Origin: Deinandra increscens subsp. villosa | Lineage: Eukaryota; Streptophyta; Magnoliopsida; Asterales; Asteraceae | DNA length: 64,000 nt | Direction: 5' to 3' | Assembly: GCA_039602395.1 (NCBI GenBank) | Contig: JBCNJP010000008.1 | Span: 71,912,825-71,976,824, forward strand | In this document: piece by piece, positions 48,091-60,556 of the stretch | Layout: each line of letters opens with the position of its first letter | Numbering within the stretch: position 1 is the stretch's first letter | Translations under genes and position numbers: made by a program | Notes under the pieces: generated by a model | The model's input: only the letters and a program-made list of their open reading frames with translations | The model's database searches: none | Told to the model about the DNA's origin: nothing

Positions 48091-49629
48091 AGTAAATTAC
48101 ACAGAAGGTCCTTTATTTTTTACCTCGTTTGCGAATTAAGTCCTTTAAGTAAAGTTGTTTCATTCGACATCCTTTATGTTTTCATTATGTTTCACCGGAG
48201 GTCCTTTATCACTAACGGTGTTAAAAACCACTGTTAAGTCAAGGGCAATATAGTCATTTCCAACAATCATTTAAATTAAACTAGAAAAACAAAAAAAAAA
48301 AAAGTAATTATATCCTCTGTATATCAAATCGTCAGGGGCAATATATCAAATCTCTTGATCTCTTTCTTCCTAGGGCTCAAGAACGAACAAAACCTTCAGG
48401 ATGATGACACATGGTTCACCTATATTCTTTCATCTAATTAGCGATTAGGGAGCTTTAAGGTTTGAAGACGAAGCTATCGACAATTTTGCCACGGTTTGTA
48501 ATCGTTTTTACTCTTTTATTTTTTGCATCGCTCCATCGCTCCACCATGAAGGTCATCAGAAAGTTCAATTGAGGTGTTATCGCTCAACCTTTAAATAAGC
48601 TATCCCAAACACCCTATGAGATGTTCCTGTTCGTTACTTATGGATCTCATAACTTTAGATGTAGCCTAAGTTATGTCGTTTTGAACTTTAGATGTAGCAT
48701 CAGCTTCATTTTTACAGACTATGAGGATTTTATTCCCATTCAATTAACTTATTACAATCTTACTACAATTACATTATTAAATCTTAGATTATTCAAAAGA
48801 GTAAATTACAAAGGGCAAAAAACTTTTCTAATTCATGGGTGTTTTTTACTCTTTGATAGTTCAGGAAAGTTTCCCCGAAAAAGACAATGGCATTTCGGTC
48901 TTCCTGCGGCGATTACAACCTCATGGTCCCCTCAAAATCCAGAGTGCCGTTTTTATTCGTGTCCTCGTAAGGTATGAATTCAATTGCGGTTGAGTTGAAT
49001 TCAAATGTGTGAAATTTTATTTGGAATTGCTATTACGGTTGAGTTGTCGAATGTAGGTCTTTGATTGATCGAGCAATTGTAGAAGAGTGGTGCATCAATG
49101 ATGAAGAACAAGAACCATGGTGTATCATTCTGATTTGTGATCAATCTTGATCGATTGTAGAAGAAGTTGCGATCTTGATCAGAAGGGAAGAGGGAGAATC
49201 GATTAGCTGAGAGTGTTTATGGAACAATCGATTTTTTTTTTTTTGGAGAGCAGGGATCGATTATATGATTAAGAACGACGTGAAAGATGTATATTATCTT
49301 CAAGGAATTTTTTTAGAGCAGGATGACTATGGCGACCTGAAGGATAACTACATGAATGATTTTTTATTTTTTTTTGGAGATTATCTTAATCACGTAGGGT
49401 TTTAGGAAAGACTTACTTTTTTTTATGGTTTTTCTAATTTAATTTAAATGATTCTTGAAAATGACTATATTGCCCTTAACTTAACGATGGTTTTTTAACA
49501 CCGTTAGTGATAAAGGACCTCCGGTGAAACATAATGAAAACATAAAGGATGTCGAATGAAACAACTTTACTTAAAGGACCTAATTCGCAAACGAGGTAAA
49601 ACATAAAGGACCTTCTGTGTAATTTACTC
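48091..49629. mobile_element. Mutator-like element with near-identical TIRs, just after SNAPC1
   Basis: A 1.54-kb element flanked by the 10-bp duplication TTTTTTTATG (48081-48090 and 49630-49639). The TIRs begin AGTAAATTACACAGAAGGTC and stay almost identical for about 190 bp (48091-48285 against 49629-49435 inverted), including CGAATGAAACAAC- and CACCGGAGGTCC-type blocks. Long TIRs with a 9-11-bp duplication are the mark of Mutator-like elements. No transposase is present; the inside carries a broken GRF-type zinc-finger segment. It likely sits in the SNAPC1 3' untranslated region. Confidence 0.8.
48882..48974 (+). pseudogene. GRF-type zinc finger fragment inside the Mutator-like element
   Basis: RQWHFGLPAAITTSW followed by SPQNPECRFYSCPRK matches the GRF zinc-finger pattern (CxCG-x-PA...TSW...NPGRRFY-x-CP). 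The first two cysteines are replaced (W and F where C-x-C is expected) and the name-giving Gly-Arg is changed to Glu-Cys, so it cannot bind zinc normally. A GTATGA donor follows at once. Probably a captured host gene piece or a relic of an element-borne ORF. Confidence 0.55.
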
Positions 49630-49639
49630 TTTTTTTATG

Positions 49640-50855
49640 GGTATTATTGCTACTTATGCATAAGGTACAACCCATGGTCTTTTTGAAGGTTCTTAAGTCA
49701 AGCTTAGTTGGCTAGAAATGTATAAACTGAAACAACTTAATGTTTGCAGTTACTCATGTTTGTTCAAAACTTAAAACATGGTAGTCTCCTGATCCAAAAG
49801 ACAAAATGGATCATATTATCATAGTTTTAACATCATTGCGTTGTTTTTTGTATTTTCGTTTTTATATGTTACACTTTAGAAATGTAACTGTTTTGTGTAC
49901 GTGTGTTATTCCCGCGACCACGTACACTATTGTCCATCTAGTTCTAACAAATAAATTAAATACAAACTTGGATAATGCTTTAAGATGATATTAAACCAAA
50001 ATATGAGGACCAACTATGTAGACCTGTGCAAACAGGTTTTACCTGTCATACACCTACCCGATCTCAACCAAACCTGACTCCTTTTAAGCGAATAGCATGA
50101 AACCGATAACTGATACTTTATTTAAAGGGTTTATAGGGTTATGATAAAACGGGTTTCGCGGGTATATGGGTTTTGACTCTACCCATTAAATAATGAACCG
50201 AGAGGTGATTAATCAAGATGTGAGATGGCGAATGCACACGAATCTTCATGGTCAAACACTAACTGTTTGTGAACTGTAGTTATTAACGTAATTATTGACA
50301 ATAAACATTTGAACTTACAAAGTTACGGTCCACGTGATGAACAAACGAACCAAATGATAAAATTTTGAATTATCACAAGTGTTTCTGAAAAGAAAGTAAG
50401 CGGTAAGTGGAGTTTAATTATGTGATCATGAGAAACAAGTTGAATGAATTGTGAATTTATGATATGTATACACATTATGAATTAGGGTTGAATATATAGA
50501 TATGTGTATTGTTGTCTAAGATTTAAGAACTCATACTAATTCACTACACGTTAAGTCTAACAAGAGAATAATTTCAAATTGGTAAAGCCCAACAATTTCC
50601 AAAAAAATATAATATTATATTTCTAATCGTGTTTTTAATAGGTATATCGGTAGAAATATCAGATTTTTAATGGGTATATCGAATAATCGGGTCTTCACAC
50701 GTAACTTGACGTGAATTTCAAACTAGAAAGCGACTCATATATTAAAAAATGGGTCTACACGGGTCGGTTCTGTCGGGGTTATAGTTTTGTTCTCACCCCT
50801 ACTCTAAAGATCTCATAATCTTTGAAATAAACTTTTTTTTTATTCTTTTTTTTAA
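49640..50855. other. intergenic, decayed repeats, no gene
   Basis: 50015-50800 contains AACAGGTTTTACCTGTC, GGGTCGGTTCTGTCGGGG and CTCACCCCTA words, like an old member of the GGGGTGTG-ended elements. The rest is AT-rich. Confidence 0.45.
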
Positions 50856-50859
50856 ACGA

Positions 50860-50930
50860 CAACTTTCATTAAAATAAAAAAACATTTAGCATGACGCTAG
50901 TATAAACAACATAGTCCAAACAAAACACAA
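50860..50930 (-). repeat. LINE-like 3' tail fragment
   Basis: On the minus strand, CTAGCGTCATGCTAAATG is followed by a T-rich TTTTAATGAAAGTTGTCG end, like the tail at 27390-27480. Confidence 0.4.
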
Positions 50931-51039
50931 ATTTATTTATTATATAACAATGAAAATTGGTGATGAATATTATACATTTTGTTTTTCAAAGTTTTGTCAC
51001 AACACTTTGGTACTTTGACGCTTTCTACCCCTTACACTT

Positions 51040-51690
51040 TTAAACACTTTTTTTTTCTACTAAATAGTAAACTTTTGGTTTTTATAGTTTAGTCACATAT
51101 GTTTCATACTTTTACGTTTTGTATCCTTTAACTTTTAAAGTTTTTTTGTCTTCTACTTTGGCCTCGAAACTTTTAACTTTTTTACTTTCGTTTTTAGTAT
51201 ATTTTTATAGTTTTATACTTTCACTACAAGACTTTTATACTCTTACGTTCTATACCCCTTAACTTTTTAACCCTCTAACTTTTAAAGTTTTTTTTTTGTT
51301 TTAAGTTTTGTTGTCTTCTACTTTGGCCACGGAACTTTTAACTTTTCTACTTTCGTTTTTAGTATATATTTTGATAGTTTTATACTTTTACCACGAGACT
51401 TTTAGACTTTTATGTGTTATATCCCTTAACTTAGTATATTTTTATAGTTTTATACTTTCACCACGACACTTTTAGACTTTTACGTTTTATACTCCTTAAC
51501 TTTTTAACCCTCTAACTTTTAAAGTTTTTATTTTTGTTTCAATTTTTTTTGTCATCTTATTTTTCCACGAAACTTTTAACTTTTCTACTTTCGCTTATAG
51601 TATACTTCTATAGTTTTATACTTTCACCACGAGACTTTTAAACTTTTACGTTTTATACCACTTAACTTTTTGACTTTTGTTTAGTATACA
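51040..51690. repeat. AT-rich tandem array, units about 150-190 bp
   Basis: The series TATAGTTTTATACTTTCAC, CACGAGACTTTTA, CTTTTACGTTTTATACC, CCTTAACTTTTTAACCC, AACTTTTAAAGTTTTT and AACTTTTCTACTTTCG recurs about four times with partial units. Units differ by a few changes, so it is moderately old. The array ends at GTATACAAATTCAACCC next to a GC-rich hairpin (51702). Confidence 0.8.
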
Positions 51691-51694
51691 AATT

Positions 51695-52200
51695 CAACCC
51701 TGCAGCAACGCGCGGGGTGGTAAACATCTCATTAACAATACAAAAAGAAAAAGGAAGCCGGCCCCTACTATAATAGACACACCCAAAACTATACAACATA
51801 ACAGTGGCATCCGTTTCCATCATACCAAGCCCCCTACACGCCCAACATCAAGCACCTCTTCCAACCTTCCAACCCAGAGAGCCATTCAGGCACTACCCAG
51901 AAATATAGTCCGCCATGTACATGAAAACTCATGTGAGTCTGTCCCGAAGCCATTCCCAGTCTTGACAACGATCCATCCCCCAAAACCAAACTGGATCTAT
52001 GGCCCCCACCCCGAATACAAACCGCTCCTGGATAGGTGAGTACCAGCCACCTCCCGTCATCCTAGAGATACACAACCTAGCCCCCAACATTTTTCTAACA
52101 CTTTCATACTCTAGTCCTTGGATGGCAACCTCAAAGCCGACACAATCATGAAGAAAGAGAAAGGATAAAAAGGCCACAACATTTTCTCACGACAATAATA
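51695..52200 (-). other. coding-like segment of unknown origin
   Basis: GC content rises sharply against both flanks. The minus strand has an open frame from 52177 to 51929 (VGFEVAIQGLEYESVRKML, TGGGWYSPIQERFVFG) with further readable but broken text below. I do not recognise it. The composition suggests a transposon-derived or captured coding piece rather than a working gene. Confidence 0.3.
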
Positions 52201-52587
52201 CAAGAAAACAAGTTTTATAGGCCTTATCAAGAGGAGACCATGAAAATCTAGTGATGAATATATCGACCTTAAAACAAAGATAACTTCAGATTAATATTTT
52301 TTTAAATTTTGATTTTTTTGCTTGAATTTATGATTCATATATTCATTCCATTCAAATTAATAAGGACACTTAATTTAACGTATATATTTCTAAGTATGAT
52401 GAAAACTTTATATCAACCCAGCTTCTTTCAACACGTCCTTGAAGTCGTCATCACTTATAAGGGACTAAGAACCGTTTCCTTCCACACACCACTTTTGCAC
52501 TAGCTTGAGAATTTGTTTTGAGGAATTGCTTTTCTTGATTTCAATAGATTGTGATCTCACTTTGCTACGTGTATGATCATTTTTGTT

Positions 52588-52926
52588 AGGGCATACGGTA
52601 TGCTTTGTGTTAACCAGCGCCAAGGTCTATGTGGTCATTGTTGGCGGTGCCAAGACCATCCCACACTTGCGCCATCCCTAGCCATCATTTGGCTGCGCCA
52701 TAAACTCAACGGCGCTAAAGGTCTTTGTGTGATACCCCCCTCATGTTGTATCATCCAATCACAATGTGACAAGCATTTTTCAGATTTTATTTTATATATT
52801 TTTAATATTGATATCACACCACACCACATGGAGTATACCCCTAATATGTATATGGTGTTAAAGTCTAGTTATCGCTGACGTGACGATGTTAAACTTTAAC
52901 ATCACATGGGGTATACCACATGCCCT
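52588..52926. mobile_element. MITE with AGGGCATRYGGTAT ends
   Basis: A 339-bp unit starting AGGGCATACGGTATGC and ending, in reverse complement, AGGGCATGTGGTATACCCC. The interior is GC-richer with GCGCCA words. No clear target duplication found. Confidence 0.55.
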
Positions 52927-52929
52927 CAT

Positions 52930-54137
52930 ATCATGAAAGAGAAATGGCACGCAACCTTTGATATAGGTTTAATTTTGTCAAACGCGTAGAGTCAAATAAC
53001 ACTATAAAAATTTAGATACTAAAGATAACGGTGTGAAACTGCAATCAAAACCAACAGAATGCTTCAAAAACTACTTAGAAAGAATTAAGAAATACAAAAA
53101 ACAAAAATAAAAATCAATAACGAATATCACGTGAACCACATAAAATTATATACTAAGACAACAACGTAAAATTGAAACTGGAAAAAATTTTGATCTAAAA
53201 AAAGATAAATAAAATCATAAGAGACAAAAATGTTTGTAAACTATGGCAATGTTAATAGTACTTGGAACAATTCATATGTACAACTCATGATATGAGTTAA
53301 AGGATGACACCATGTTCTTCAAAGTTGTATAATAGCTTCAAGAGTTACACATTTCACTTTTAAGACATATATAGACAAGATGATATGCTACTATTACCTC
53401 GAACTCAAACCCGAACCCTCATCATTTTGTGTGAGTACGCCATATACCATCATAATGAACTCTTGAGAACCGATCTTTTCAATTGCTCTTCGTTTCAAGC
53501 ATAATTTACACAATTCTAATAACCGCTAAGAAAATATCTAAAGAAACAAACAAAAAAAAAAAATTTGATTCAACATCTAGATATGTAAGTGGACATTAGC
53601 CTGTGTTTCAACAATCACAACTACAAAATAAGTCACGAATGTGAGTGATAACGGGTTGCTGTCTAGAATATGTTAAGTGTAACTGTTTTTTTATGTCTAT
53701 ATCTTACATTCTTCAATTATCACCAAGAATGTGAAAGAAGATTGAACTATCATTTCTTTTCTCTCATTAATGAACTTTCCTTCCAAAATGATATTTCAAA
53801 AACATATACAATCTATCCTTTCTTTTCTCTTCCTTCGAACTCCAAAAAAAACAAAATATAATTAAATTTTGTATGGTAGTTGGGTTAGTTGGATTCGGGT
53901 TCCGTTATTGAGAATGCTAGAAAGACAGGATTTTTTCTCGCTAAAATCGCTGGAAAAGCTCAGAAAAATGCAGGACAAAAACCACAGAAACTTGGGAACC
54001 CACATAAAACCAAAATTTGACTAAGAAGAAACTTAACTAGCATCAGAGATTCACCAAGCTCACCAAATCCTAAACGGGTTTCCGTGAAAAGAAAACTATA
54101 CATGTTTTTTTTGTTCTTTTTGTCATGTTGCTGTACA
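52930..54137. other. intergenic 3' flank of TPS, no gene seen
   Basis: AT-rich DNA with short meaningless ORFs, up to the TPS stop codon on the minus strand. Confidence 0.5.
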
Positions 54138-55594
54138 TTAAAAAACTGCATCGAAAGTTACCTGGAACCGAGGAGGATCACTACTAGGTTTAGGATGTGA
54201 AGTATTAGCAAGCCCGGATAATAATCTAACAACCTCAGCTGTATCATCAAGGTAATATTTAGCTTTGCTGGGCTTCCTTCCAACTGTACACGCGAATATA
54301 TCTGACGTATTTGAACCCGCATTCATAACAATACTTTCAAACATGTCTTCATCTGAACGGTCATCACCGATGCATGTGATGAAATCTGGAGGTTCGCCTT
54401 TTTCTATCATCACTGAAAGAACTTTCTCTGCTACTAAACCTTTGCTCACACCCTGAATAAATAGTGTCAAATTAGTGTTTTTTAATTATTTTATGTAAAG
54501 TCTTTCACTAGTTTGCATATCGATTTGAGTTATGTTTTATTTATCCTTAATGGATCAAATGGTTAAATATAAAAAATAAAAAATAAAAACTTTGGGTGTA
54601 TTTAGATTGCTTTTAAGTTTTAACTGCTTATCGGGTTTGAATAATGCAATAACAGATAGGAATTTAGTGAGCGATCCCAAACACCCTTAAAAGGAAACGT
54701 GTCAAATGGATTCAATCAAACAGGTCAAAAGTTTCCCTGAGTGTATATTTATGCAAAAAAGGATTAATGTTTACAATAACGTAATTTTGAAATCATATTT
54801 GAAACACTATTTTTTTGAGAAGGGGATAAAAAATTTGGACAAAAGGTGTTCTAGAGCAAGGCGGTTAGGCATATTTCCCAACCCGTCCATTTTGACAACT
54901 TCATATATAATCATGAAAATCAAGTTAAAAGAACGGTTAGGCATACAATATGGCAAAAGGACAATGAATTATTATTAGATTATACATTATACCAAAGGAA
55001 TAACTTCAACTACCTTTCAGGCCAATGTATTTTTATACAAAAATATATATTAGTCTTGAAATAATACCAAAGGAATAACTTCAATTACCTTTCAGGCCAA
55101 TGTCTTTTTATTCAAAAATATATATTTTTATTTGACAGGCTAGTTGCTTTTTGAAAATTTGAACAAATTCAAGTTTTAGACAAAGATGTTCTGGGCCAAC
55201 CAATCTGTCTGTTTTGTCATATTACCAGACCAGGCTCGTTTTGACATCTTTAAGCATGAAAGAGGACTATGGTTATACCTGAGGTTTAACTTCTACAATG
55301 TGTCGGCCCCGTTTAACCAATGCGGGCTCATTGGCAAGCACGTTCTCTAAATGAACCATTAGTTCATTAGCTTGACAAGCACCAAAGTCGGGGTCAGCAT
55401 CTTGATGGTGCCATACTAGACCACTATCTTTGAACTCAATTGTTGAACCATCAGTTGCTTCTTTATAAAGTTCCATCACGGGTTTAGCAATCTCCTTCCA
55501 TTCAAAATCTGCACCCACTAGACCAGGTTCCCAGTCTGAATTTCTATTCCATCTGTACATTAAGAGCAAATAAAATTACAGTTTACACATAAAC

Positions 55595-55632
<38 letters not shown>

Positions 55633-58391
55633 CCCGTTAGAAGTGGCCAATTCGATTGGTTAAATTACAAACAAGTCAATTTGGATTGTGTTTTACCTCA
55701 AGTGAATCAAATCATAAAACTTAACTAAAAGGGAAGCATGCCAAACACATTGAAAATAGCATAATGTCTATCTTAGTGCATACAATCTACTAAATAGAAT
55801 CATTCAAAGATTCATATTATTGTTGTGATAAAACTTACAATGAGAAGAAGAAAATAGTTGGCCAATATTAAACGGGTTGAAAATCACACACAGTATATTT
55901 TTAGCTCATACAACCTCCTAATCCGATTTCTTTTTTTTTCCAAAGAATTAGATTATTTTGTAATAAAATTTCAAACAGATCGAATAAAAAAAAATAGTGA
56001 AATAGGTTAAACAGGTTGAAAATCACCAACAATTATTTATAGTGCATAAAACCTCCTAATCCGATTTTTATTCATAGATTCAGATTAGTCTATAACAAAA
56101 TTGTGTCTACAATTGCAGTTATCACATTAACCATTAACCATATATAAAAAAACAAACTAATTTGGAAACTAAAAAGGAGTGTTTGTGTGTCAGCCCACCT
56201 CTTTAACCCAACCATCTTGCTGAATGCAACCCAAAGTCAATTTTAATGCATAATGATTAAGACTATTACTGTAATAAAATTGACACTAAAGTCATAATTC
56301 ACCCATTATCAATTCATAAGAAAATGAAGTTGACAAAATGCTTTGTGAGTCGAGCTAATTTTGACCTCTTACCCAGCCCCCTTTTGCCACCTGTAATACG
56401 GTTCAAGCAAACATGAAGTTTTCATACCTTATTAAATACCCATGTTCAGCAGCTAGGCCCAGCCTCTCACACGAGTCGAGCCACTCACTCAGTGTGTCTT
56501 TTCCTCTACCACTGATAATAAACACAGTGTTCTTAGGATCATCACACAAAGTATTCAAAATATTTACAAGTTCAGGGCCAGGAGTTTTCAGAATAGCGGA
56601 GTGAGGTACAAGTGTCCCATCATAATCCAAAAATATAGCCCGTTTGTTTGATCGTTTATATGCGGAGACAATCGACTCAGCAGACAGTTTTTGGAAACCA
56701 GGAGATAGAGAAACAACCCGAAAACCCAAACCGAAACCCATACCCCAACAACGTTTATTATAATGATCTTTTGATGCTCTCTCTAAATCTTGCATAAAGC
56801 TACGGGCCCAATAAGCCACATCATGTGAGCTTACATACCGGTAGTGTTTTTCATGCCTTAACTGTTTTTCTGGTTCTTTCATAACTACAGCAGTATATAT
56901 AGCACCAGCAACTGATTCTATGTCCCATGGGTTGACCCGGATAGCCCCACTTAAAGATGGTGAACACCCCACAAATTCTGACACAACTAACATACTGGTA
57001 CGGGTTGAGTTTTCATCAAAATGAGGTGAGTGCTGCCTGCAAACGATGTATTTATACGGCACCAAATTCATTCCATCCCTCACAGCGTTTACTATGCAAC
57101 AGTCGGCCATAGAATAATAGGCTGACTTTTCATAACGGGCCACGGGTCGGTCGATTATCACAACTGGTTGATAACCAGCTGACCCATAAGCCTCGTTGAT
57201 TCTGTTTAGAATCAAATATGTTTCCCTTTTTGCTTCTTGAACGTCTTTTCCTGTACTCCTTGCGGGATTCACAATTTGGATTAAAACCAGTTTACCTCGA
57301 AGTAAAGGGTATAGCTGTAACAGATACTCGAAGGCTAGTAATTTAAGACTTAAGCCTTTAAAAATATCCATGTCATCAACTCCAACTATAAGTTTTTTCC
57401 CCTTGAATCTTTCAGCTATTTCTTTGACTTTTCTCATTGTAATTGGAAGATTTAAAACGGATTCAAGTCGACCCATATGGATACCCACGGGTAGAATCTT
57501 GATATAAACGGTTCGACCCAAATAATCAAGTCCAATATGTCCTCTTTTAGATTCATAATCCAGGCCCATCATTCTACTACAACATGACAAGAAATGACGG
57601 GCATAATCGAAAGTATGAAATCCGATCAAATCACAGTTGAGCAGCCCTTTAAGAATTTCATCTCTTACTGGTAAGGTTCTATAAATTTCCGATGAAGGAA
57701 ACGGGCTATGGAGGAAAAACCCAAGTTTGACCCGATTACAACGATTTCTCAAAAAGGTAGGTAAGATCATAAGATGATAGTCGTGTACCCAGATGTAATC
57801 ATCTTCCGGGTTAGCAACTTCCATAACTTTGTCTGCAAATATTTTATTTGCGGACACATATGCTTTCCATAAACCGCGGTCAAACCTGTCAGCATGATCG
57901 GGTGACATGGGAAGCATGTAATGAAAAAGTGGCCAGAGTTGATGTTTACAGAACCCACCATAGTATTTCTTGTACAGGTCATGAGGAAGGAAAGTGGGGA
58001 CACAGTTATATTCTTCTAGAAGCTTCTGAGCAACTTCTTCTTGCTCACTGACATCTACTTCAACCTTGAGTGAACCTATATAAACGACTTCACTTTCACG
58101 AGCAAACCCGTCTTTTAATTGCCACAAAAGTGCATCTTCATCAAAACTAAAGGTCAGTTTTAGAGTATCTGGATCGCGTTGAATATGTAAAGGTAACATG
58201 TTTGCCACAATGATTTTTCTTTCTCTACAACCAGATGATATTTTTTCTGAATCAGCAACGTTGCTGTCATCTACACTAGCTATGATTCCAGGCATGGTCA
58301 GCACTCGCGGAAGACTTTTGGGAGTTTGAGGTATATCCAATAGCTTATCAGGTTCCAAATCCAATATGTTTGCATAAGATTTTGATGCCAT
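54138..58391 (-). CDS. TPS10-like: class II trehalose-6-phosphate synthase, TPS8/9/10 type
   Basis: Three coding exons, 58391-56428, 55552-55279 and 54452-54138, encode 850 residues, the normal class II length. The start MASKSYANILDLEPDKLLDI, followed by PQTPKSLPRVLTMPGII, is of the TPS8/9/10 group, nearest TPS10 from memory. The GT20 glucosyltransferase-like domain (about 60-545) has WVHDYHLMILP, FFLHSPFPSSEIYRTLPVR and GVDDMDIFKGLSLKLLA. The HAD phosphatase-like domain (about 585-830) has LDYDGTL (D589, D591), ISGRG, VWHHQDADPDFG and GDDRSDEDMFE (775). Class II members usually lack proven synthase or phosphatase activity and act as regulators, responding to sugar and interacting with SnRK1. 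The three-exon structure and a leader intron (acceptor at 58395) fit the family. Intron 2 has a 75-bp duplication and intron 1 a GA repeat. Confidence 0.96.
54989..55135. repeat. 75-bp tandem duplication in TPS intron 2
   Basis: Two copies of a unit beginning ATACCAAAGGAATAACTTCA and containing CCTTTCAGGCCAATGT and AAAAATATATAT, starting near 54990 and 55065. Confidence 0.85.
55598..55632. repeat. (GA)n microsatellite in TPS intron 1
   Basis: About 17 GA units in a row. Confidence 0.97.
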
Positions 58392-59692
58392 AATCTGTAA
58401 AGTATGATTTTGGAAAATAAAGAACAGATGTGTTGTTAATTAACAAGTTTGTATCTTAATGAGTACTGTATGGGATTGCTTATTTAAACAGCGTATTTAT
58501 CACATTTCTTAAAAAGCAAAAGGACATTTTAATGTTTGACTGAAGAAAAGGGCATATATGCTTATTTTAGTGTGAAATAAGTTGATTCCTATAAGCAGTT
58601 TGAAAATGCTTATCTCAAAGCATAAGTAGTTTAAATAAGCAATCTTGAACACACCAAATTCTTTTTTTTTTCTAGTTGTAGTATTTCCAACTACTCAAGC
58701 GAATCATTACAAAATATTATATAAATCTGTACCCGATTTCATCCCAAAATCAGAGACCCGAATGTCATCATCATATTTATCATACACAATTAAAAAACAA
58801 CATATGATATTGTCTATTTTAGCCCCAAGTCTAGTAATATCAAAAATAAATGAAGATATAAAAGGTACATCACCATAGTGATTCTCAATTTTAAATTCAA
58901 TATGTAATTAAGTTGACACTGAAAACTGATATATGGACTCTTTTGATGACATGAGCTAATGGATAATAGACAAATCCAAACCCTGAAAACCTGAAATGTT
59001 CAGGAGGAGTATGGATGCGTATAACAAACTCCACTGGTTTGTGCACAAGTATGATATTAGGTGATACCATTACTTGAACCCTTTACCCATATCAAGATCG
59101 AATATATTAATATATTATATATTCTTACAAAAAATAATAAACTAGTATGGTGAAGCTGTTAAAAACTTGAAATTATTGAAATTATACAGTTGTAAGAAAT
59201 GATATTGAATATTTTATATTTCAAGTTAGTTTTTTAGATGAGTTTAAGATCGTTTTCGGGTAAGGCCATAAATTGGTATGCCCCATACACGTGAACCCAA
59301 TGGGTATTGAGTAACGAATACCCTACTATGAGACACAGTTCTATAACTGGCTATGGGATTGTGACTACCAATATCGAGCCCATCCCTGAAAGGATTCTGT
59401 TTCAATCTTATTAGTCTCAATTTAACATTTACTTCGACATGGAATGAAATTAACAACTCTATATCCAATTACTAAAATAGAGGCGTGCGTGCGGGGGGGG
59501 GGGGGGGGGGGGTTACGTAATCATATAGTTATATCCCAGTTCTGCTCAATTAAAGCAGGTGTTTGGTCAATTATTCAATGGTTTTGTTTATATAAGCGTC
59601 TCAAAAGAAATTAGAAATTTACAAGCAGCACAAAGTTATTTGCATTACAAAGATGGCTATTTTTTGTCTTATCATAATTAAACAAAAGAGTA

Positions 59693-59765
59693 TTTGCAGA
59701 ATTTTTAAGGTTATAAGAAGATTTGTGTTTTAGGTATGAATTACTTTTACTTTAGGCAATGAATT
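59693..59765 (+). repeat. inverted copy of the TPS leader-exon cassette
   Basis: Reads on the plus strand TTTGCAG, 34 bp including AAGGTTATAAGAAGATTTG and ending GTTTTAG|GTATGAA, then TTACTTTTACTTTAGGC. This matches the two minus-strand cassettes at 60052-60094 and 60515-60556, including intron bases on both sides. It is opposite to the gene, so it cannot serve as its exon. Confidence 0.7.
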
Positions 59766-60051
59766 CACCTATCTTCAATCAATTCAATCGCAAAATTGTT
59801 GATGGAAAGTTTCTATTACCACGCTGTTGTTTTTTATTCTAATTTTAGGAGGGTAGTTAGTATCAGTCAAGCCTACTATGTATCTTTTTTGTAATTTGAA
59901 ATACCTAAATCAAATTATAGCTTCAAACACAGAATATGCTTGACCGGAAGTAGTTATAATAATCTAAAATATACAATTATGTTGTAACAAAGAGATCTTG
60001 AATTGATTGAATATATCTAAATTCCTTTCCTAAAATTAAAGTAAATCATAC

Positions 60052-60094
60052 CTAAAACACCGATCTTCTCAAACTTCTCATAACCTTTGAAATC
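60052..60094 (-). other. optional TPS leader exon, copy B, with mini-uORF
   Basis: On the minus strand, AAATTGCAG precedes a 43-nt segment ending GTTTTAG before GTATGATT. It contains ATG and reads MRSLRRSVF, then a TAG that is the last codon of the exon. Including this exon would add an upstream ORF of nine codons to the TPS message. Confidence 0.5.
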
Positions 60095-60514
60095 CTGCAA
60101 TTTTTTATCACTACATATAATCATTACAGTTATTTACAGGCAAGGACATGAATACAAAAATGGAAGGTTTTGGGTAAAGTACAAGGTTAAGATTCTGGAA
60201 ATCGAGGAGATCACGAGAATTAAAATCGGCTCTCAATTCGTATATTAAATTGCAGATTATCAAAAATAGAAAAACTCTTTGGTAACTGTTTTTAGCGATA
60301 AATTCTCAATTAACCGGATATAATAGCTTCTCGATAATCAAAATGATGCTTTCAAAACTACAAACACACAAACACATACACTAGGCAAGCAAGTTATCAT
60401 CTAAATTCGAATAAAAACCAATTAAATCATCACAAAACATTCCATTAGCATTTCATGATCTCAAATTGAACAAACACGTCTAAATTCCTCGCCTAAAATT
60501 GAAGTGATTCATAC

Positions 60515-60556
60515 CTAAAACAGTAAAACCCCGAGCTTCTTATCACCTTACAAATC
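60515..60556 (-). other. optional TPS leader exon, copy A, no ATG
   Basis: On the minus strand, AAATTGCAG precedes a 42-nt segment (GATTTGTAAGGTGATAAGAA...GTTTTAG) followed by GTATGAAT. It is homologous to copy B but has no ATG. Splice signals look good on both sides. Confidence 0.5.

Noticed and set aside
52309..52503. 64-residue plus-strand ORF
   Set aside because: AT-rich random frame with no domain or splice context.
56403..56428. Extension of TPS exon 1 to a stop at 56403
   Set aside because: The reading YENFMFA is intron; the donor at 56427 joins to RWNRNSDWEP in phase.
59244..59468. 74-residue minus-strand frame in the TPS leader intron
   Set aside because: Reads rather cleanly (GLDIGSHNPIASYRT) but has no recognisable domain and lies in an intron next to a 20-G run; probably repeat-derived.
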